Part shown: positions 48,554 to 57,706 of the stretch, piece after piece | Numbering within the stretch: position 1 is the first letter of the stretch | How the letters are laid out: each line of letters starts with the position of its first letter | NCBI RefSeq assembly: GCF_000526915.1 | Contig: NZ_JAGZ01000001.1 | Coordinates: forward strand, 62,001 to 126,000 | Length of the DNA stretch: 64,000 bases | Direction of reading: 5' to 3' | DNA from: Mycobacterium genavense ATCC 51234 | Lineage (GTDB): Bacteria > Actinomycetota > Actinomycetes > Mycobacteriales > Mycobacteriaceae | Notes under the pieces: generated by a model | Told to the model about the DNA's origin: nothing | Database searches by the model: none | The model's input: the letters and a program-made list of their open reading frames with translations, nothing else | Made by a program: the position numbers and the translations under genes

Positions 48554-49201
48554 GTGGGCTTATCGAGATGGGTGGAGATCCTGCGGCGCCCGTATGGCAC
48601 AGAGCCACCCTCCGCGGGGATCGCCGACGCCGATGACGTTCAGGCCGATTCCGTCGTGGTGACGACACTGCCGGTCGAAGGTGGTGAAGGCCAGGATGAT
48701 TCGCGACCCACGCGGCTGCTGACACCTGTCCGGTCAGGCATCGCGATCATGGTGGCCGTATTTCTCGCAATGGGTTCGATCGCCGGCTGGATGGCGCTGC
48801 GCGTTCACCACGCACATCAAGTTGTCCATCAACGCGATCAGTTTCTGCAAATCGCTCGGCAGGAAGCATTGAACCTCACGACGATCGACTGGCAGCACGC
48901 CGATTCCGACGTGCAACGAATCGTGGATGCGGCGACCGGCCGGTTCCACGACGATTTCGCGGATCGATCCGGCCCCTTTGCCGAAGCGGTCAAGCAGGCG
49001 AAGTCGAAATCCGTCGGGACGATCATCGCGGCAGGCGTGGAATCGGCGACCGGCAACGACGCGCAGGTGCTGGTCGCGGTCGGCGTCAAGACCACAACCG
49101 ATGGGCATCCCAGCGCCGAGCCACACAACTGGCGCATGCGAATTTCGTTGCAGCAAGTCGCCGGGGATGTGAAGGTCTCGCGGGTGGAGTTCGTCGAATG
49201 A
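48554..49201 (+). CDS. Mce-associated membrane protein
   Basis: 215 residues: a disordered acidic N-terminus, one membrane helix at about 59-80 (SGIAIMVAVFLAMGSIAGWMAL), then a periplasmic domain (HADSDVQRIVDAATGRFHDDF, VESATGNDAQVLVAVGVKT) of the SnoaL/NTF2-like type found in Mam proteins. Such proteins help stabilise Mce lipid importers, but no mce genes are in this window. GTG after AGGAGG. Overlaps the next, related gene by 4 bases. Confidence 0.8.
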   Translation: MGLSRWVEILRRPYGTEPPSAGIADADDVQADSVVVTTLPVEGGEGQDDSRPTRLLTPVRSGIAIMVAVFLAMGSIAGWMALRVHHAHQVVHQRDQFLQIARQEALNLTTIDWQHADSDVQRIVDAATGRFHDDFADRSGPFAEAVKQAKSKSVGTIIAAGVESATGNDAQVLVAVGVKTTTDGHPSAEPHNWRMRISLQQVAGDVKVSRVEFVE

Positions 49202-49842
49202 CCACGCCCAAGCTAGCAATGACGAACGACGGCGAAGCCGAGGCGCTCGCACCCGGCGGCGGGCCAAGCGATGGTGCGGAGGCCGAAGCCGATCTACTCA
49301 GCCCCGCCGGCGACGATCACCCGGAACCGGACAGCGCCGCCGAGCAGCCTGGGCGTCGACGGCGCATAATGCGCGCCCTGGTGTCCGTTGTGCTGCCCGT
49401 GCTCGCGATGCTCGCCGGCGTGGGAGCAGCCTGGATGAAATACCAGGATGCAACCATCCGCGCGGTCGATGACGCTCGCTTCGCATCGGTCCAGGCCGCC
49501 AACAAAGCGACCGTCGCGATGCTGTCCTATACGCCCGACACCGCGGACGCCAAACTGACGGCTGCCGCCAATCTGTTGACCGGGCCCTTCCGTAACTCGT
49601 ACGAAGACCTGGTCAAGAAGGTCGTCATCCCCGGGGCCAAGCAGAAGCAGATCGCTACCACCGCGACCGTGCCGGCCGCCGCGTCGGAGTGGGCGACCGA
49701 AAGTTCAGCTGCCGTGCTCGTTTTCGTCGATCAAACGATCACGGTCGGTACCGACGCACCGACGAACACAACTTCGGTGGTCGAGGTATCACTCACCAAA
49801 ACCGGTGGCAAGTGGCTCATCTCGGGATTCGATCCCAAATGA
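49198..49842 (+). CDS. Mce-associated membrane protein
   Basis: 214 residues: a disordered Ala/Glu/Asp-rich N-terminus of about 60 residues, a membrane helix (ALVSVVLPVLAMLAGVGAAW), then a domain with TAAANLLTGPFRNSYEDLVKKVVIPGAKQK and SSAAVLVFVDQTITVGTDAPTNTTSVVEVSL, a pattern typical of mycobacterial Mam proteins. Coupled to the previous gene by ATGA, so the two likely form a complex. Unlinked 'orphan' Mam pair. Confidence 0.82.
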   Translation: MTTPKLAMTNDGEAEALAPGGGPSDGAEAEADLLSPAGDDHPEPDSAAEQPGRRRRIMRALVSVVLPVLAMLAGVGAAWMKYQDATIRAVDDARFASVQAANKATVAMLSYTPDTADAKLTAAANLLTGPFRNSYEDLVKKVVIPGAKQKQIATTATVPAAASEWATESSAAVLVFVDQTITVGTDAPTNTTSVVEVSLTKTGGKWLISGFDPK

Positions 49843-49885
49843 TCAGCAGCGAGTGGGTGCTATTCCAATCCTGTTGGGAGATAAC

Positions 49886-50566
49886 ATGACCAGGCCAAGG
49901 ACGAAAATGGCGGTGCTGCCGGTAGGTTTGGTGGGGCCATCGGTACTGCTGACGACCGCAGCGGTCGCGCTGGCTTCGACAGCACACGCCGCCAACAAGC
50001 GGCTTAACGACGGCGTAGTCGCCAATGTGTACACCGTGCAACAACAAGCCGGCTGCACCAACGATGTCCGGATCAGCCCACAGCTGCAGCTGGCCGCCGA
50101 GTGGCACGCCCGCGATGTGCTCAACAACCGTGCCCTCGACGGCGATATCGGTTCGGATGGGTCGTCGCCACAAGATCGTGCCAACGCGGCCGGATACAAC
50201 GGACACGTACAAGAAACCGTGGCAATGAACCCCGCGATGGCAATCAGCGGCATCGAATTGATTAACCGGTGGTACAACGATCCCGCCGACCGCGCCGTCA
50301 TGTCCAATTGCGCCAACAGCCAAATCGGGGTGTGGTCTGAAAACAGCCCGGACCGTACGGTCGTGGTCGCTGTCTATGGGCAGCCACAAAATCCGCCGCC
50401 CTCCCGGCCCGATTCCCGGTCGCCCTCGCTCGGCGATCGCTCCAACAATGTGCCACTCGATCCCAACCTCGACTACGACGCGTCGGACGAGCTTGAGTAC
50501 GGCCTCGACTGGTTTGCGTGGATCCTGCGAGGCCAGTACCCGCCGCCGGCCTACCCGCCGAAGTGA
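49886..50566 (+). CDS. secreted CAP-domain protein
   Basis: 226 residues. Signal peptide (VLLTTAAVALASTAHAA) then a CAP/SCP domain: QLAAEWHARDVLNNRAL, GYNGHVQETVAMNPAMAISGIELINRWYNDPADRAVMSNCANSQIGVWS. The C-terminal 60 residues are Pro/Asp-rich and disordered. ATG 49886 follows GGGAG. CAP proteins in mycobacteria are exported and of mostly unknown role. The conserved first His is kept; the usual EN pair reads QE. Confidence 0.8.
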   Translation: MTRPRTKMAVLPVGLVGPSVLLTTAAVALASTAHAANKRLNDGVVANVYTVQQQAGCTNDVRISPQLQLAAEWHARDVLNNRALDGDIGSDGSSPQDRANAAGYNGHVQETVAMNPAMAISGIELINRWYNDPADRAVMSNCANSQIGVWSENSPDRTVVVAVYGQPQNPPPSRPDSRSPSLGDRSNNVPLDPNLDYDASDELEYGLDWFAWILRGQYPPPAYPPK

Positions 50567-50625
50567 TGGGTCAGCGGCATCGGCCGCACCGCAGTTGACC
50601 GCCCGATCCACTACCCGCTACTCGG

Positions 50626-51795
50626 TCATCCGGCCAACGCGGCCGCCGGCGTGGCCACGGCACTGGCCTCCAACAACTCCCCGCGGGCCGGCGTGCACAC
50701 CGCGGTCCGCAACATCGCGTCGACATTGAGCTGGGGTTGGATTCCCGCGGTGCCGGCCAGTCCCGGTGTGCTGCTCGCGGCTACCGCGGGCGCGGCGGTG
50801 CCCGGGGTGGAGGTGAGGGGAGTGGTCAGTGTGGTGATCGCAACCTCGCCGTCCCCGAGAACGTTCGCGGTGCCGGTCACGACGTTCACGGACACGGTGG
50901 TGTCCTCGCCGACAAAGACAGTGCTGCCCTGGGGGATGGTGAACGGACCACTGGTCGCGGTGAGGAGCATCGCAGAGCTGGTGTTGGGGAGGGTGACGCT
51001 GGCGGTGCCGCTTTGCACGGTGACGATGACAGTCGAACCGGAGGCAGGGTGGATCGTCGCGGCGCTTTCTGCCCCGGTGCTGATGACGCTGGTGCCCTGG
51101 CCGAGGATGGGGTCGCTACCGGCGGTCGGGACCAGCTGATCCGCGGCGGTCGAGCCGAGATGCTGGGAGCCAGACTGCGAGCCGAGCTGTGCTAGCGATT
51201 GACTGCGAGCGCTGGTGGCATTGCCGGTGGCTTGGGTCACCGCGCGGGCCTGCTGATTCTGCCCATCCGGGTTCGTGGACTGCTGTGGCTCGCTGAACGG
51301 GGCCAGCGTGCTCGCGGACTCCGAGGACCCCGCGTAGCCGTACATGGCGGCCGCGTCTTGGGCCCACATCTCGGCGTAGTGGGCCTCGGTCGCCGCGATC
51401 GCCGGGCCGTTCTGCCCGAAGAAGTTGGTGGCAATCAACGCCATCAGCAACGCCCGGTTCTGCGCGATCACCGGCGGGGGCACCGTCATCGAAAATGCGG
51501 CTTCATAGGCTGCCACCGCCGCGTAGGCCTGTGTCGCGGTTTGCTCGGCAGCCTTGGCGCCCAGGCGCAGCCACCCGATGTAGGGCATCACCGCCGCCGA
51601 CATGCTCGTCGAAGACGGGCCCCACCACATCGCGTCGGTCAGCCACGAGATGACCGACGAGTAGCTGCCGGCGGTCGACTCCAGCTCCGCGGCCACTGCG
51701 TCCCAGCTCGCCGCCGCCGTCAGCATCGGCGCCGCGCCCGGTCCCGTATACATCCGAATGGAATTGATTTCCGGCGGCAGCAAACCAAAATCCAT
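50626..51795 (-). CDS. PPE family protein with beta-rich C-terminal domain
   Basis: 389 residues from ATG 51795 ([20 protein letters not shown]), the canonical PPE start. The PPE domain covers about 1-170, including WWGPSS and [18 protein letters not shown]. The remaining 200 residues lack SVP, PPW or MPTR motifs and form Ser/Thr/Val-rich beta-like sequence ([48 protein letters not shown]). No PE or esx partner is adjacent. Presumably exported by a type VII system. The start of M-S-N-A 12 bases upstream is an alternative. Confidence 0.88.
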   Translation of the reverse strand: MDFGLLPPEINSIRMYTGPGAAPMLTAAASWDAVAAELESTAGSYSSVISWLTDAMWWGPSSTSMSAAVMPYIGWLRLGAKAAEQTATQAYAAVAAYEAAFSMTVPPPVIAQNRALLMALIATNFFGQNGPAIAATEAHYAEMWAQDAAAMYGYAGSSESASTLAPFSEPQQSTNPDGQNQQARAVTQATGNATSARSQSLAQLGSQSGSQHLGSTAADQLVPTAGSDPILGQGTSVISTGAESAATIHPASGSTVIVTVQSGTASVTLPNTSSAMLLTATSGPFTIPQGSTVFVGEDTTVSVNVVTGTANVLGDGEVAITTLTTPLTSTPGTAAPAVAASSTPGLAGTAGIQPQLNVDAMLRTAVCTPARGELLEASAVATPAAALAG

Positions 51796-52361
51796 GGCAT
51801 TACTCATTTCCCAGTCAAACTCGCCCATTCCTCAGCAGGACAGGAGGATCTAACGCCGCACGCGTAAACGCCGAGCGACCGCACGCTTACGGTCCACGGT
51901 GCATTTGCATGAAAATGGTGCTGCCGCTGAGTTTTTCGCCGGGCGCCCGCGGCAAGTTCGACAACGGGTGAATAGGTGTACGGGCCCGCGGTGAAAGAAA
52001 GGGAAACGGCAGGAGCCGAAAGAAATCATGAATCCAAAGCGGGAGAATGGATTTGAGCAACGCCGAATTTACGTAGGAGCGTCGACTCGACGCCCGGCAG
52101 CAATCGCGCCCGCGGGTCACCGTCGACGGTCGGGTCGCCGCAACTTCGGCGATGCGGCCGATTGCCCCGACGTCGTCGTGAGCGACAGCGACCCAGCTCT
52201 TGTCCTCGACGGGTGGGCGTGACTATTTGCTCGGCGGCAGTTGCACACTCGTGCCAGGGCCACGGAGATCGTTTGCAGGGTTGTAACTTTCGTCATTTCT
52301 CATTCATTCGCCCGACCGTCCGGTCCGGGTAGGGTGCCGGAATTATGAGTCAGGCCGTTTC
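51796..52361. other. 566-base intergenic stretch upstream of PPE and glycosyltransferase genes
   Basis: Holds the promoter region of the PPE gene (minus) and of the glycosyltransferase (plus). One 64-codon frame at 52028-52222 (ATG after GGAG, Arg-rich) has no recognisable homology and poor coding character. A tiny frame MSQAVS starts at 52345 and its TGA overlaps the glycosyltransferase GTG. Confidence 0.5.
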
Positions 52362-53027
52362 GTGAAGCGCATCGTGGTGCCGCTGCAGTGCGCCAATTCT
52401 GGCCCGAAGATCGTGGTCGGGATGCCGATGTACCGACACGTCTCGGTGGCGTGGTTTTACAACTGGATGTTGATGGACAAAAGCCCGTGTGTGGGGGTGG
52501 TATCTACCGAGGGTGTGCCGCTGCCGAGCGCAATGGACGGCATTACCAACACGGCGATGTCGGCGTTCGGTGACTGGGATTGGCTGGTGGTGTTCGAGGA
52601 CGACATCATCCCGCCCTCGGACGCGTTTCTGCGGATCATCGGCTACGACGAGGATGTCGACATCGTCGGCTCGATGAATTTCATGCATGAGCCGCACTAT
52701 GTGAATGCCTACACCCTGAGCAACACGCGGGCGGAGCCGATCTACCGGAATGTGACGCCGGATGCGTTGCGGGGATGGTTGGAATCGGGTGATCGCCGGC
52801 TGGTCGAAGTGGACGTGGTGGCGATGGGGTTCACCGCGATCCGGCGACGGGTGATCGAGCGGTGGGACCGGGAAGTGCCGATGTGGTCTCCGACGGCGCA
52901 GGTGCCGGGTCAGGACATCTATTCCTGTCATGAGGCGACGCGGCAGGGATTCACGGTTTGGCTGGATACGGGGATGCGGTGTGGGCATTTGACGGAGATG
53001 ACGGTCAGCCGCGGCGCGGGTTGCTGA
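52362..53027 (+). CDS. small glycosyltransferase-like protein
   Basis: 221 residues. VVGMPMYRHVSVAWFYNWM at the N-terminus, a DxD-type metal site in WLVVFEDDIIPPSDAF, and VDVVAMGFTAIRRRVIERWD resemble GT-A fold glycosyltransferases of short, phage-like type. No membrane helix or signal, so a soluble cytosolic enzyme is expected. GTG 52362 overlaps the TGA of a six-codon leader frame. Isolated from other cell-wall genes; acceptor unknown. Confidence 0.7.
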   Translation: MKRIVVPLQCANSGPKIVVGMPMYRHVSVAWFYNWMLMDKSPCVGVVSTEGVPLPSAMDGITNTAMSAFGDWDWLVVFEDDIIPPSDAFLRIIGYDEDVDIVGSMNFMHEPHYVNAYTLSNTRAEPIYRNVTPDALRGWLESGDRRLVEVDVVAMGFTAIRRRVIERWDREVPMWSPTAQVPGQDIYSCHEATRQGFTVWLDTGMRCGHLTEMTVSRGAGC

Positions 53028-53197
53028 GTGCCGCTCGGAACCAAATTCGCTGTCGACGGAATCTTGACTCGGCTCAGACGTTGAACCTCAGGTGCCGTTC
53101 ACCGCGAGGTTGCCAGCGTCGTTCGACGTCATGCATCGTAGTGAGGGGCTACCGTGGCGCGTAGCCCGAAAGGCACCGGCTCGACGAAGGTGCAGGG

Positions 53198-53923
53198 ATG
53201 CTATCTGAACATCCGCCCCCGCCGCCGAAATCGGCGCCGGGATGGTACCCGGACCCCGCGGGGGTCGGTCACGGCTTGCAGCGGTACTTCGACGGCAGCA
53301 GTTGGACCAGCGAGTGGGCGTTTTCTGCCGAGCGGGCGGACTCCACCGACCGGCCGAAGCCGGGGCGGCCGCAGCTAGAGCGGCCGAAGAACGATGTTCG
53401 CGGAAACGCGACCGCCCTGGCCCTGGCGGCACTCACCGCGCTCGTCCTCGTCATCGTCGTGGGCAGAAGCTGGATTGTCGACAAGACAGAAGACAAGCAA
53501 TCCGCACCGAGCAGTGCGATCGCGACCGGACCGTCGGCACCGATTGCGCCGCCCACGACGACCGGCCCCAAGAAGCCCGACGGAGTGAGCTTCGCGTCGG
53601 TTCCGGGACCGAACGGTGAAGTAATCAACGCCCGATTTGCCATCCGAGACAACTACACCGAGACGATGATCAAAGACGGTGCGCGGCACGACACCATCGA
53701 CATTCTCAGGTACGCACGAGCGACCTACCCCGACGCCGCCGCGGTCAACGTTCAGGGCACGTTCCCGATGACCGACCCGTACGGTAACACCTCGACGCAA
53801 GTCGCCATCGACCTCACGTATTCGCGAGAAACGTTGAACAAGATCAATTTCGACGGCGTGAGCAAGAAAAGCATCTGGGAGATTCGCGATTCGGGATCCA
53901 TTCTTCCGGCCTTCGAACCCTAG
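53198..53923 (+). CDS. DUF2510 domain membrane protein
   Basis: 241 residues. The N-terminal DUF2510 motif PGWYPDPAGVGHGLQRYFDGSSWT is followed by a linker, one membrane helix (ATALALAALTALVLVIVVG), and a probably extracytoplasmic domain (FASVPGPNGEVINARFAIRDNYTE, YARATYPDAAAVNVQGTFPMTDPYG). DUF2510 is common in actinobacterial membrane proteins and has no assigned function. ATG 53198 after AGGGATG. Confidence 0.82.
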   Translation: MLSEHPPPPPKSAPGWYPDPAGVGHGLQRYFDGSSWTSEWAFSAERADSTDRPKPGRPQLERPKNDVRGNATALALAALTALVLVIVVGRSWIVDKTEDKQSAPSSAIATGPSAPIAPPTTTGPKKPDGVSFASVPGPNGEVINARFAIRDNYTETMIKDGARHDTIDILRYARATYPDAAAVNVQGTFPMTDPYGNTSTQVAIDLTYSRETLNKINFDGVSKKSIWEIRDSGSILPAFEP

Positions 53924-54062
53924 CCGAGCATTACCCAGTGCAGTAGAGCTTGACGGCGTACCGGGCGGCCGATCCTGCGGATAGAGTGGCGGGGAAGTTG
54001 CAGGTGGTGCGGTTGGTGCGAGCTTCGCGTCGGCCGCCGATCGGGAAAGTCGGTGGTGCGCG

Positions 54063-55139
54063 GTGACCGGGTCCGGCGGCGTGACCGTGCGGGAAGTCAT
54101 GCGGTCCGACGAGGATGCGGCGGCGGCTTTTCGGGAGTGGCACGCAGCCGCCGAGCGAGCCGGTCAACGAGCGCTGCTCGGGCCCAACGGCGTGTACACG
54201 CTGTGGCACCGCGACGATGTGCTCGCCGGGCTCCGTGACGGCGAACTTTTCGCCAGCCGTCAGGGCGAAATGATGCCCGGCAACCCGCATTTCGGTCCGT
54301 ACCACTCTGTCTTGGTCGAGCTGTTCAACCCGGGCAGCTCGCGGGAGATGTTGCAGTCCATCCGCGGACTCATCCAAGAAGGTATCGGCGCCGTAGCGAA
54401 ACTGGATCGCTGCGACGGTGCGCGTGTGGCCGACATTCTCTGTTTCACCGCATCCGGGCCGGTGTGCGGCCTGCCGCCCTACGTGCCGATCGACGCGGTC
54501 ACCCCGGAGTTGGTCGGGATGATCCGTCGGGCCCCGGTCGGCGGACCGGACGTGATCAGCCGCCTCGCCGACGAACCGCTCAGCAACGAAGAGGTCATGG
54601 GACTGATGGGGTCCGTGGTCCGCGGCTTCGTGTTCGCGTCATACCCCATCAAGGCCGGACTGGCGCTGTTGGCACGCAGGCCGATGCTGCAGCAGGAGCT
54701 ACGCGAAAACCCAGGCTGGCTAGGGGATTTCATCGAAGAGCTGCTGCGCTTGGATGGCGGCGCAAAGACCGCTTCACGGCGCACCACCCGCGACGTGACG
54801 GTCGGCGGAACCACCCTCCCGGCCGGGTCCCCGGTCGAGTTGTGTGTCGGCATGGTGCACCGCGACGAGGCCGACGCCATGTCGGGCCACGACATGAAAC
54901 TGAATGGTCCGCATCGGCATTGGAGCTTTGGGGGAGGACCACATCGGTGCCCGGCGTCGCATTTGGCCCGCGAGCTGCTGTTCGCCTTCTTCGAGGTGTG
55001 GCTAGCCGAGGTCTCGTTCTTCTGGTTCGACTTCAAAGGCGGCGATGTCCCCAAGGCGTGGCAACCCAAGCCCTTCGGCCCCTTGACGGGCTCGGTTTTC
55101 GACGGGTGGGTTCCGACCTGCGTGCCGCTGCGGTGGTGA
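54063..55139 (+). CDS. cytochrome P450-like protein with atypical I helix
   Basis: 358 residues, shorter than the usual 400. The heme-binding loop WSFGGGPHRCPASHLARELL contains the axial Cys, and the K-helix ExxR is in EELLRLDGG. In place of the AGxDT oxygen-activation motif the I-helix region reads VVRGFVFASYPIKAGLALLARRP, with no Thr. Either the chemistry differs (isomerase or peroxygenase-like) or the enzyme has lost monooxygenase function. No ferredoxin gene is adjacent. GTG 54063; no frameshift. Confidence 0.85.
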   Translation: MTGSGGVTVREVMRSDEDAAAAFREWHAAAERAGQRALLGPNGVYTLWHRDDVLAGLRDGELFASRQGEMMPGNPHFGPYHSVLVELFNPGSSREMLQSIRGLIQEGIGAVAKLDRCDGARVADILCFTASGPVCGLPPYVPIDAVTPELVGMIRRAPVGGPDVISRLADEPLSNEEVMGLMGSVVRGFVFASYPIKAGLALLARRPMLQQELRENPGWLGDFIEELLRLDGGAKTASRRTTRDVTVGGTTLPAGSPVELCVGMVHRDEADAMSGHDMKLNGPHRHWSFGGGPHRCPASHLARELLFAFFEVWLAEVSFFWFDFKGGDVPKAWQPKPFGPLTGSVFDGWVPTCVPLRW

Positions 55140-55164
55140 ATTCTGTTGGTGCGCAACACAAAAG

Positions 55165-55524
55165 CTACGGAATCAGGCCTTGATGGCTTGGGCAGTAGAC
55201 GGTCACCGAGGCGGTGACGAACTTGACCGCCGTGCGGGTAACCCGATCGGGAACCAGACGCAAGTGCGGACTGCCCGAATACGTCGTGTTCGTCTCTTCG
55301 TCGACCGCCGACTGGAACGAGGCACCGTGGTCGAGTTCGCCGCAGATCTCGTGGGCGCGGTAGACGAGTCCGGGCACATTGTCGATGACGGGGATCTGTA
55401 ACTGGGCCAGCAACGCCACAAACTGGTCCTCCTGCGCGTCGGCGCCGGCGGTGCCGGCGCACATGACGGCGAGCAGCGCCGAGGCGCCAACCAGAGCGCC
55501 GGCAAGCGTGAGGTGGGTGCGCAC
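55165..55524 (-). CDS. DUF732 family secreted protein
   Basis: 119 residues: signal peptide (LTLAGALVGASALLAVMCAGTAGADA), then DQFVALLAQLQIPVIDNVPGLVYRAHEICGELDHGASF and a final VTASVTVYCPSHQGLIP, with the two conserved Cys of DUF732. Exported. Convergent with the P450 gene, 25 bases between stops. Confidence 0.87.
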   Translation of the reverse strand: MRTHLTLAGALVGASALLAVMCAGTAGADAQEDQFVALLAQLQIPVIDNVPGLVYRAHEICGELDHGASFQSAVDEETNTTYSGSPHLRLVPDRVTRTAVKFVTASVTVYCPSHQGLIP

Positions 55525-55700
55525 GGTAATTCTCGCTTCGTCGGTGTTACGGCTCGGCGTCTAATTTGATCGACACGAAGCGGTAACAATGGAGGCAACC
55601 AGCGCCTGCAATGATGAAAATAGTAACTGGCCGGAATCGTGACTCACCACTCGACTTTCGCGCGAACCCGCAGACTGGGGCGCGACGGTCGCGGAGCAGT

Positions 55701-56186
55701 ATGACCGCATCCAACCGGAGCGAGATTGCGCGGTCTCACCCGGTGGCAGCCCGCACCCGGCGAATACCTGCGTGGTGCGCGGCGATCGTCGCTGTGCTTG
55801 GCGGCGCGAGCGTCGTCGGTGCCGCACCGGTGACGTCGGCCAGCGCGGGCGGCCCGATGCTGGCCGCAATGATCGGCCCGGCCCCGTTGGGCGACCTCAC
55901 CCCCGATCCGCCGCCGGACATCCCGGCGCCGACGGTCAAGCCGCTCGAGCCCCCTGTTGCGTCACCGCCACCCCGCGCGCAGCGGCCGGCGACCCCGCCG
56001 CCGCAACAGCAGGGGCCCGCACCGCAACCACAGGGGCCCGCACCGCAACCACAGGGGCCCGCACCGCAACCACAGGGGCCCGCACCGCAACCGCAGGAAC
56101 CTGCGGCGCCACCGCCGGCGCCCCCACCGGCGCCGTCGCCCCCGCCGCCGCGGCCACCGGGCGGCCATGTTCAGCTTTCGCCCTGA
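55701..56186 (+). CDS. proline-rich secreted protein with QGPAPQP repeats
   Basis: 161 residues from ATG 55701. An N-terminal hydrophobic segment (IPAWCAAIVAVLGGASVVGAAP) looks like a signal sequence; the mature part is almost entirely Pro, Ala and Gln, with four heptapeptides QGPAPQP encoded by 21-bp repeats, then PPAPPPAPSPPPPRPPGG. Such tails span cell-wall layers. Codon pattern and signal sequence support a real gene; an upstream in-frame ATG at 55611 is less likely. Confidence 0.65.
   Translation: MTASNRSEIARSHPVAARTRRIPAWCAAIVAVLGGASVVGAAPVTSASAGGPMLAAMIGPAPLGDLTPDPPPDIPAPTVKPLEPPVASPPPRAQRPATPPPQQQGPAPQPQGPAPQPQGPAPQPQGPAPQPQEPAAPPPAPPPAPSPPPPRPPGGHVQLSP
56010..56093 (+). repeat. four 21-bp tandem repeats
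   Basis: Units CAGGGGCCCGCACCGCAACC(A/G) at 56010, 56031, 56052 and 56073, identical except for the last base of the fourth. In frame within the proline-rich gene (seven residues each), a likely length-variable tract among strains. Confidence 0.95.
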
Positions 56187-56245
56187 GTTCGACGACGAAG
56201 CAGGAAATCCTGCGCACATCCGTGGGTCGGGGCACACTTGTGGGC

Positions 56246-57706
56246 ATGCCGCCAGAGCCACGTCGCAAGCTGAACGGAATCTCGGACGTGCGCGCGTTCT
56301 TCCACACGAACAAGGTGCCGCTGTTCTTTATCTCGCCGACCCCGTTCAACCTGCTGGGTGTTGACCGCTGGATACGAAACTTCTTCTACCTGACCTACTT
56401 TGACTCTTTCGAGGGCACCCACTCGCGCGTGTTCGTGCCCAGGCGACGCGACCGCCGTGATTTCGACTCGATGGACGAGGTGTGCAGCCACCTGCTGTCC
56501 GACCCCGAGACGCTCGAGTTCATCGCGGGCAAAGGCCCCGGTGGCAAGTGCTGCTTTGTGATGATGAACGAGGAAATCCAGGCCCTCGCCCGTTCGGCGG
56601 GCCTGGAGGTCATGCATCCGCCGATCGAGCTGCGCAATCGGCTGGGCTCCAAGATCGTCATGACGCGCCTGGCCGACGAGGCCGGCGTCCCGAGCGTGCC
56701 CAACAGGATCGGGCGGGCGGGCTCCTATGACGAACTGTTGGCGCTCGCCCAAGACGCCGGCTTGGGAGACGATCTCGTCATCTCGATCGCCTACGGCAAT
56801 GCCGGCAGCGGGACGTTCTTCGTGCATGGTCAGCGCGACTGGGACCAGCACGCTGGCGACCTGGTGGGGCAGGACCTCAAAGTCATGAAGCGTATCCGCA
56901 ACGTCGAGGTATGCCTCGAGGGCGCCGTCACCCGCCACGGCACCGTCGTCGGCCCCGCGATGACGAGCCTCGTCGGTTATTCGGAGCTGACGCCGAGCCG
57001 GGGTAGCTGGTGTGGCAACGACATTTGGCACGAGGTGCTGCCGCCCGCGCAGACGCATGCCGCGCGGGAAATGGTGACGAAGCTGGGCGACGTCATGCGA
57101 CGCGAGGGTTACCTCGGCTACTTCGAGGTGGACCTGTTGCACGACCTCGACTCCGACGAGCTCTACCTCGGCGAGGTGAATCCGCGCCTGTCCGGTGCCA
57201 GCCCGATGACGAACTTGACCACCGAGGCCTACGCCGACATGCCGCTGTTTCTCTTTCACCTGCTCGAGTACATGGACGTGGACTACGAGCTGGACATCGA
57301 CGAGATCAACGCGTGCTGGGAGCGGGGCTACGGCGAAGACGAGGTCTGGGGCCAGGTGATACTCACCGAAACCTCGCCGGACATCGAGATCTTCACCGCT
57401 ACGCCGCGCACCGGGATATGGCGCATCGACGACGACGGCCGGGTCTCCTTTTCCCGGACCGCCAACGACTGGGCGACGCTGCTCGACGGCTCCGAGGCCT
57501 TCTACATGCGTGTCGCGGCGCCCGGCGACCTACGTTCCGAGGGCGCCCAACTCGGCGTGCTCGTCACCCGTTCGCACCTGCAGACGGACGACTATAAGCT
57601 CAGCGAGCGCTGCCAACGTTGGGTCAAGGGGATGAAGGCGAAGTTCACCTCGACGCCGCTGACGCCCGCCGCGCCCATCGTGTCGCGCCTCGTCGCACGA
57701 GCGTGA
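56246..57706 (+). CDS. ATP-grasp ligase
   Basis: 486 residues. The ATP-grasp fold is indicated by IAYGNAGSGTFFVHG (glycine-rich loop), YLGYFEVDLLHDLDSDELYLGEVNPRLSGASPMTN (Mg/ATP site E-x-N-x-R) and a preceding ELRNRLGSKIVMTRLADEAGVPSVPN domain. Enzymes of this fold join a carboxylate to an amine or thiol, or carboxylate biotin-type substrates. ATG 56246. The stop overlaps the GTG of the serine hydrolase gene by 4 bases, so the two act together. Substrate unknown. Confidence 0.8.
   Translation: MPPEPRRKLNGISDVRAFFHTNKVPLFFISPTPFNLLGVDRWIRNFFYLTYFDSFEGTHSRVFVPRRRDRRDFDSMDEVCSHLLSDPETLEFIAGKGPGGKCCFVMMNEEIQALARSAGLEVMHPPIELRNRLGSKIVMTRLADEAGVPSVPNRIGRAGSYDELLALAQDAGLGDDLVISIAYGNAGSGTFFVHGQRDWDQHAGDLVGQDLKVMKRIRNVEVCLEGAVTRHGTVVGPAMTSLVGYSELTPSRGSWCGNDIWHEVLPPAQTHAAREMVTKLGDVMRREGYLGYFEVDLLHDLDSDELYLGEVNPRLSGASPMTNLTTEAYADMPLFLFHLLEYMDVDYELDIDEINACWERGYGEDEVWGQVILTETSPDIEIFTATPRTGIWRIDDDGRVSFSRTANDWATLLDGSEAFYMRVAAPGDLRSEGAQLGVLVTRSHLQTDDYKLSERCQRWVKGMKAKFTSTPLTPAAPIVSRLVARA

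Noticed and set aside
52028..52222. 64-codon frame as a gene
   Set aside because: Arg/Ala-rich composition with no homology I can recognise; kept only as a note in the intergenic entry.
56010..56093. Possible CRISPR array
   Set aside because: Units are contiguous 21-mers without spacers and in frame with a protein.
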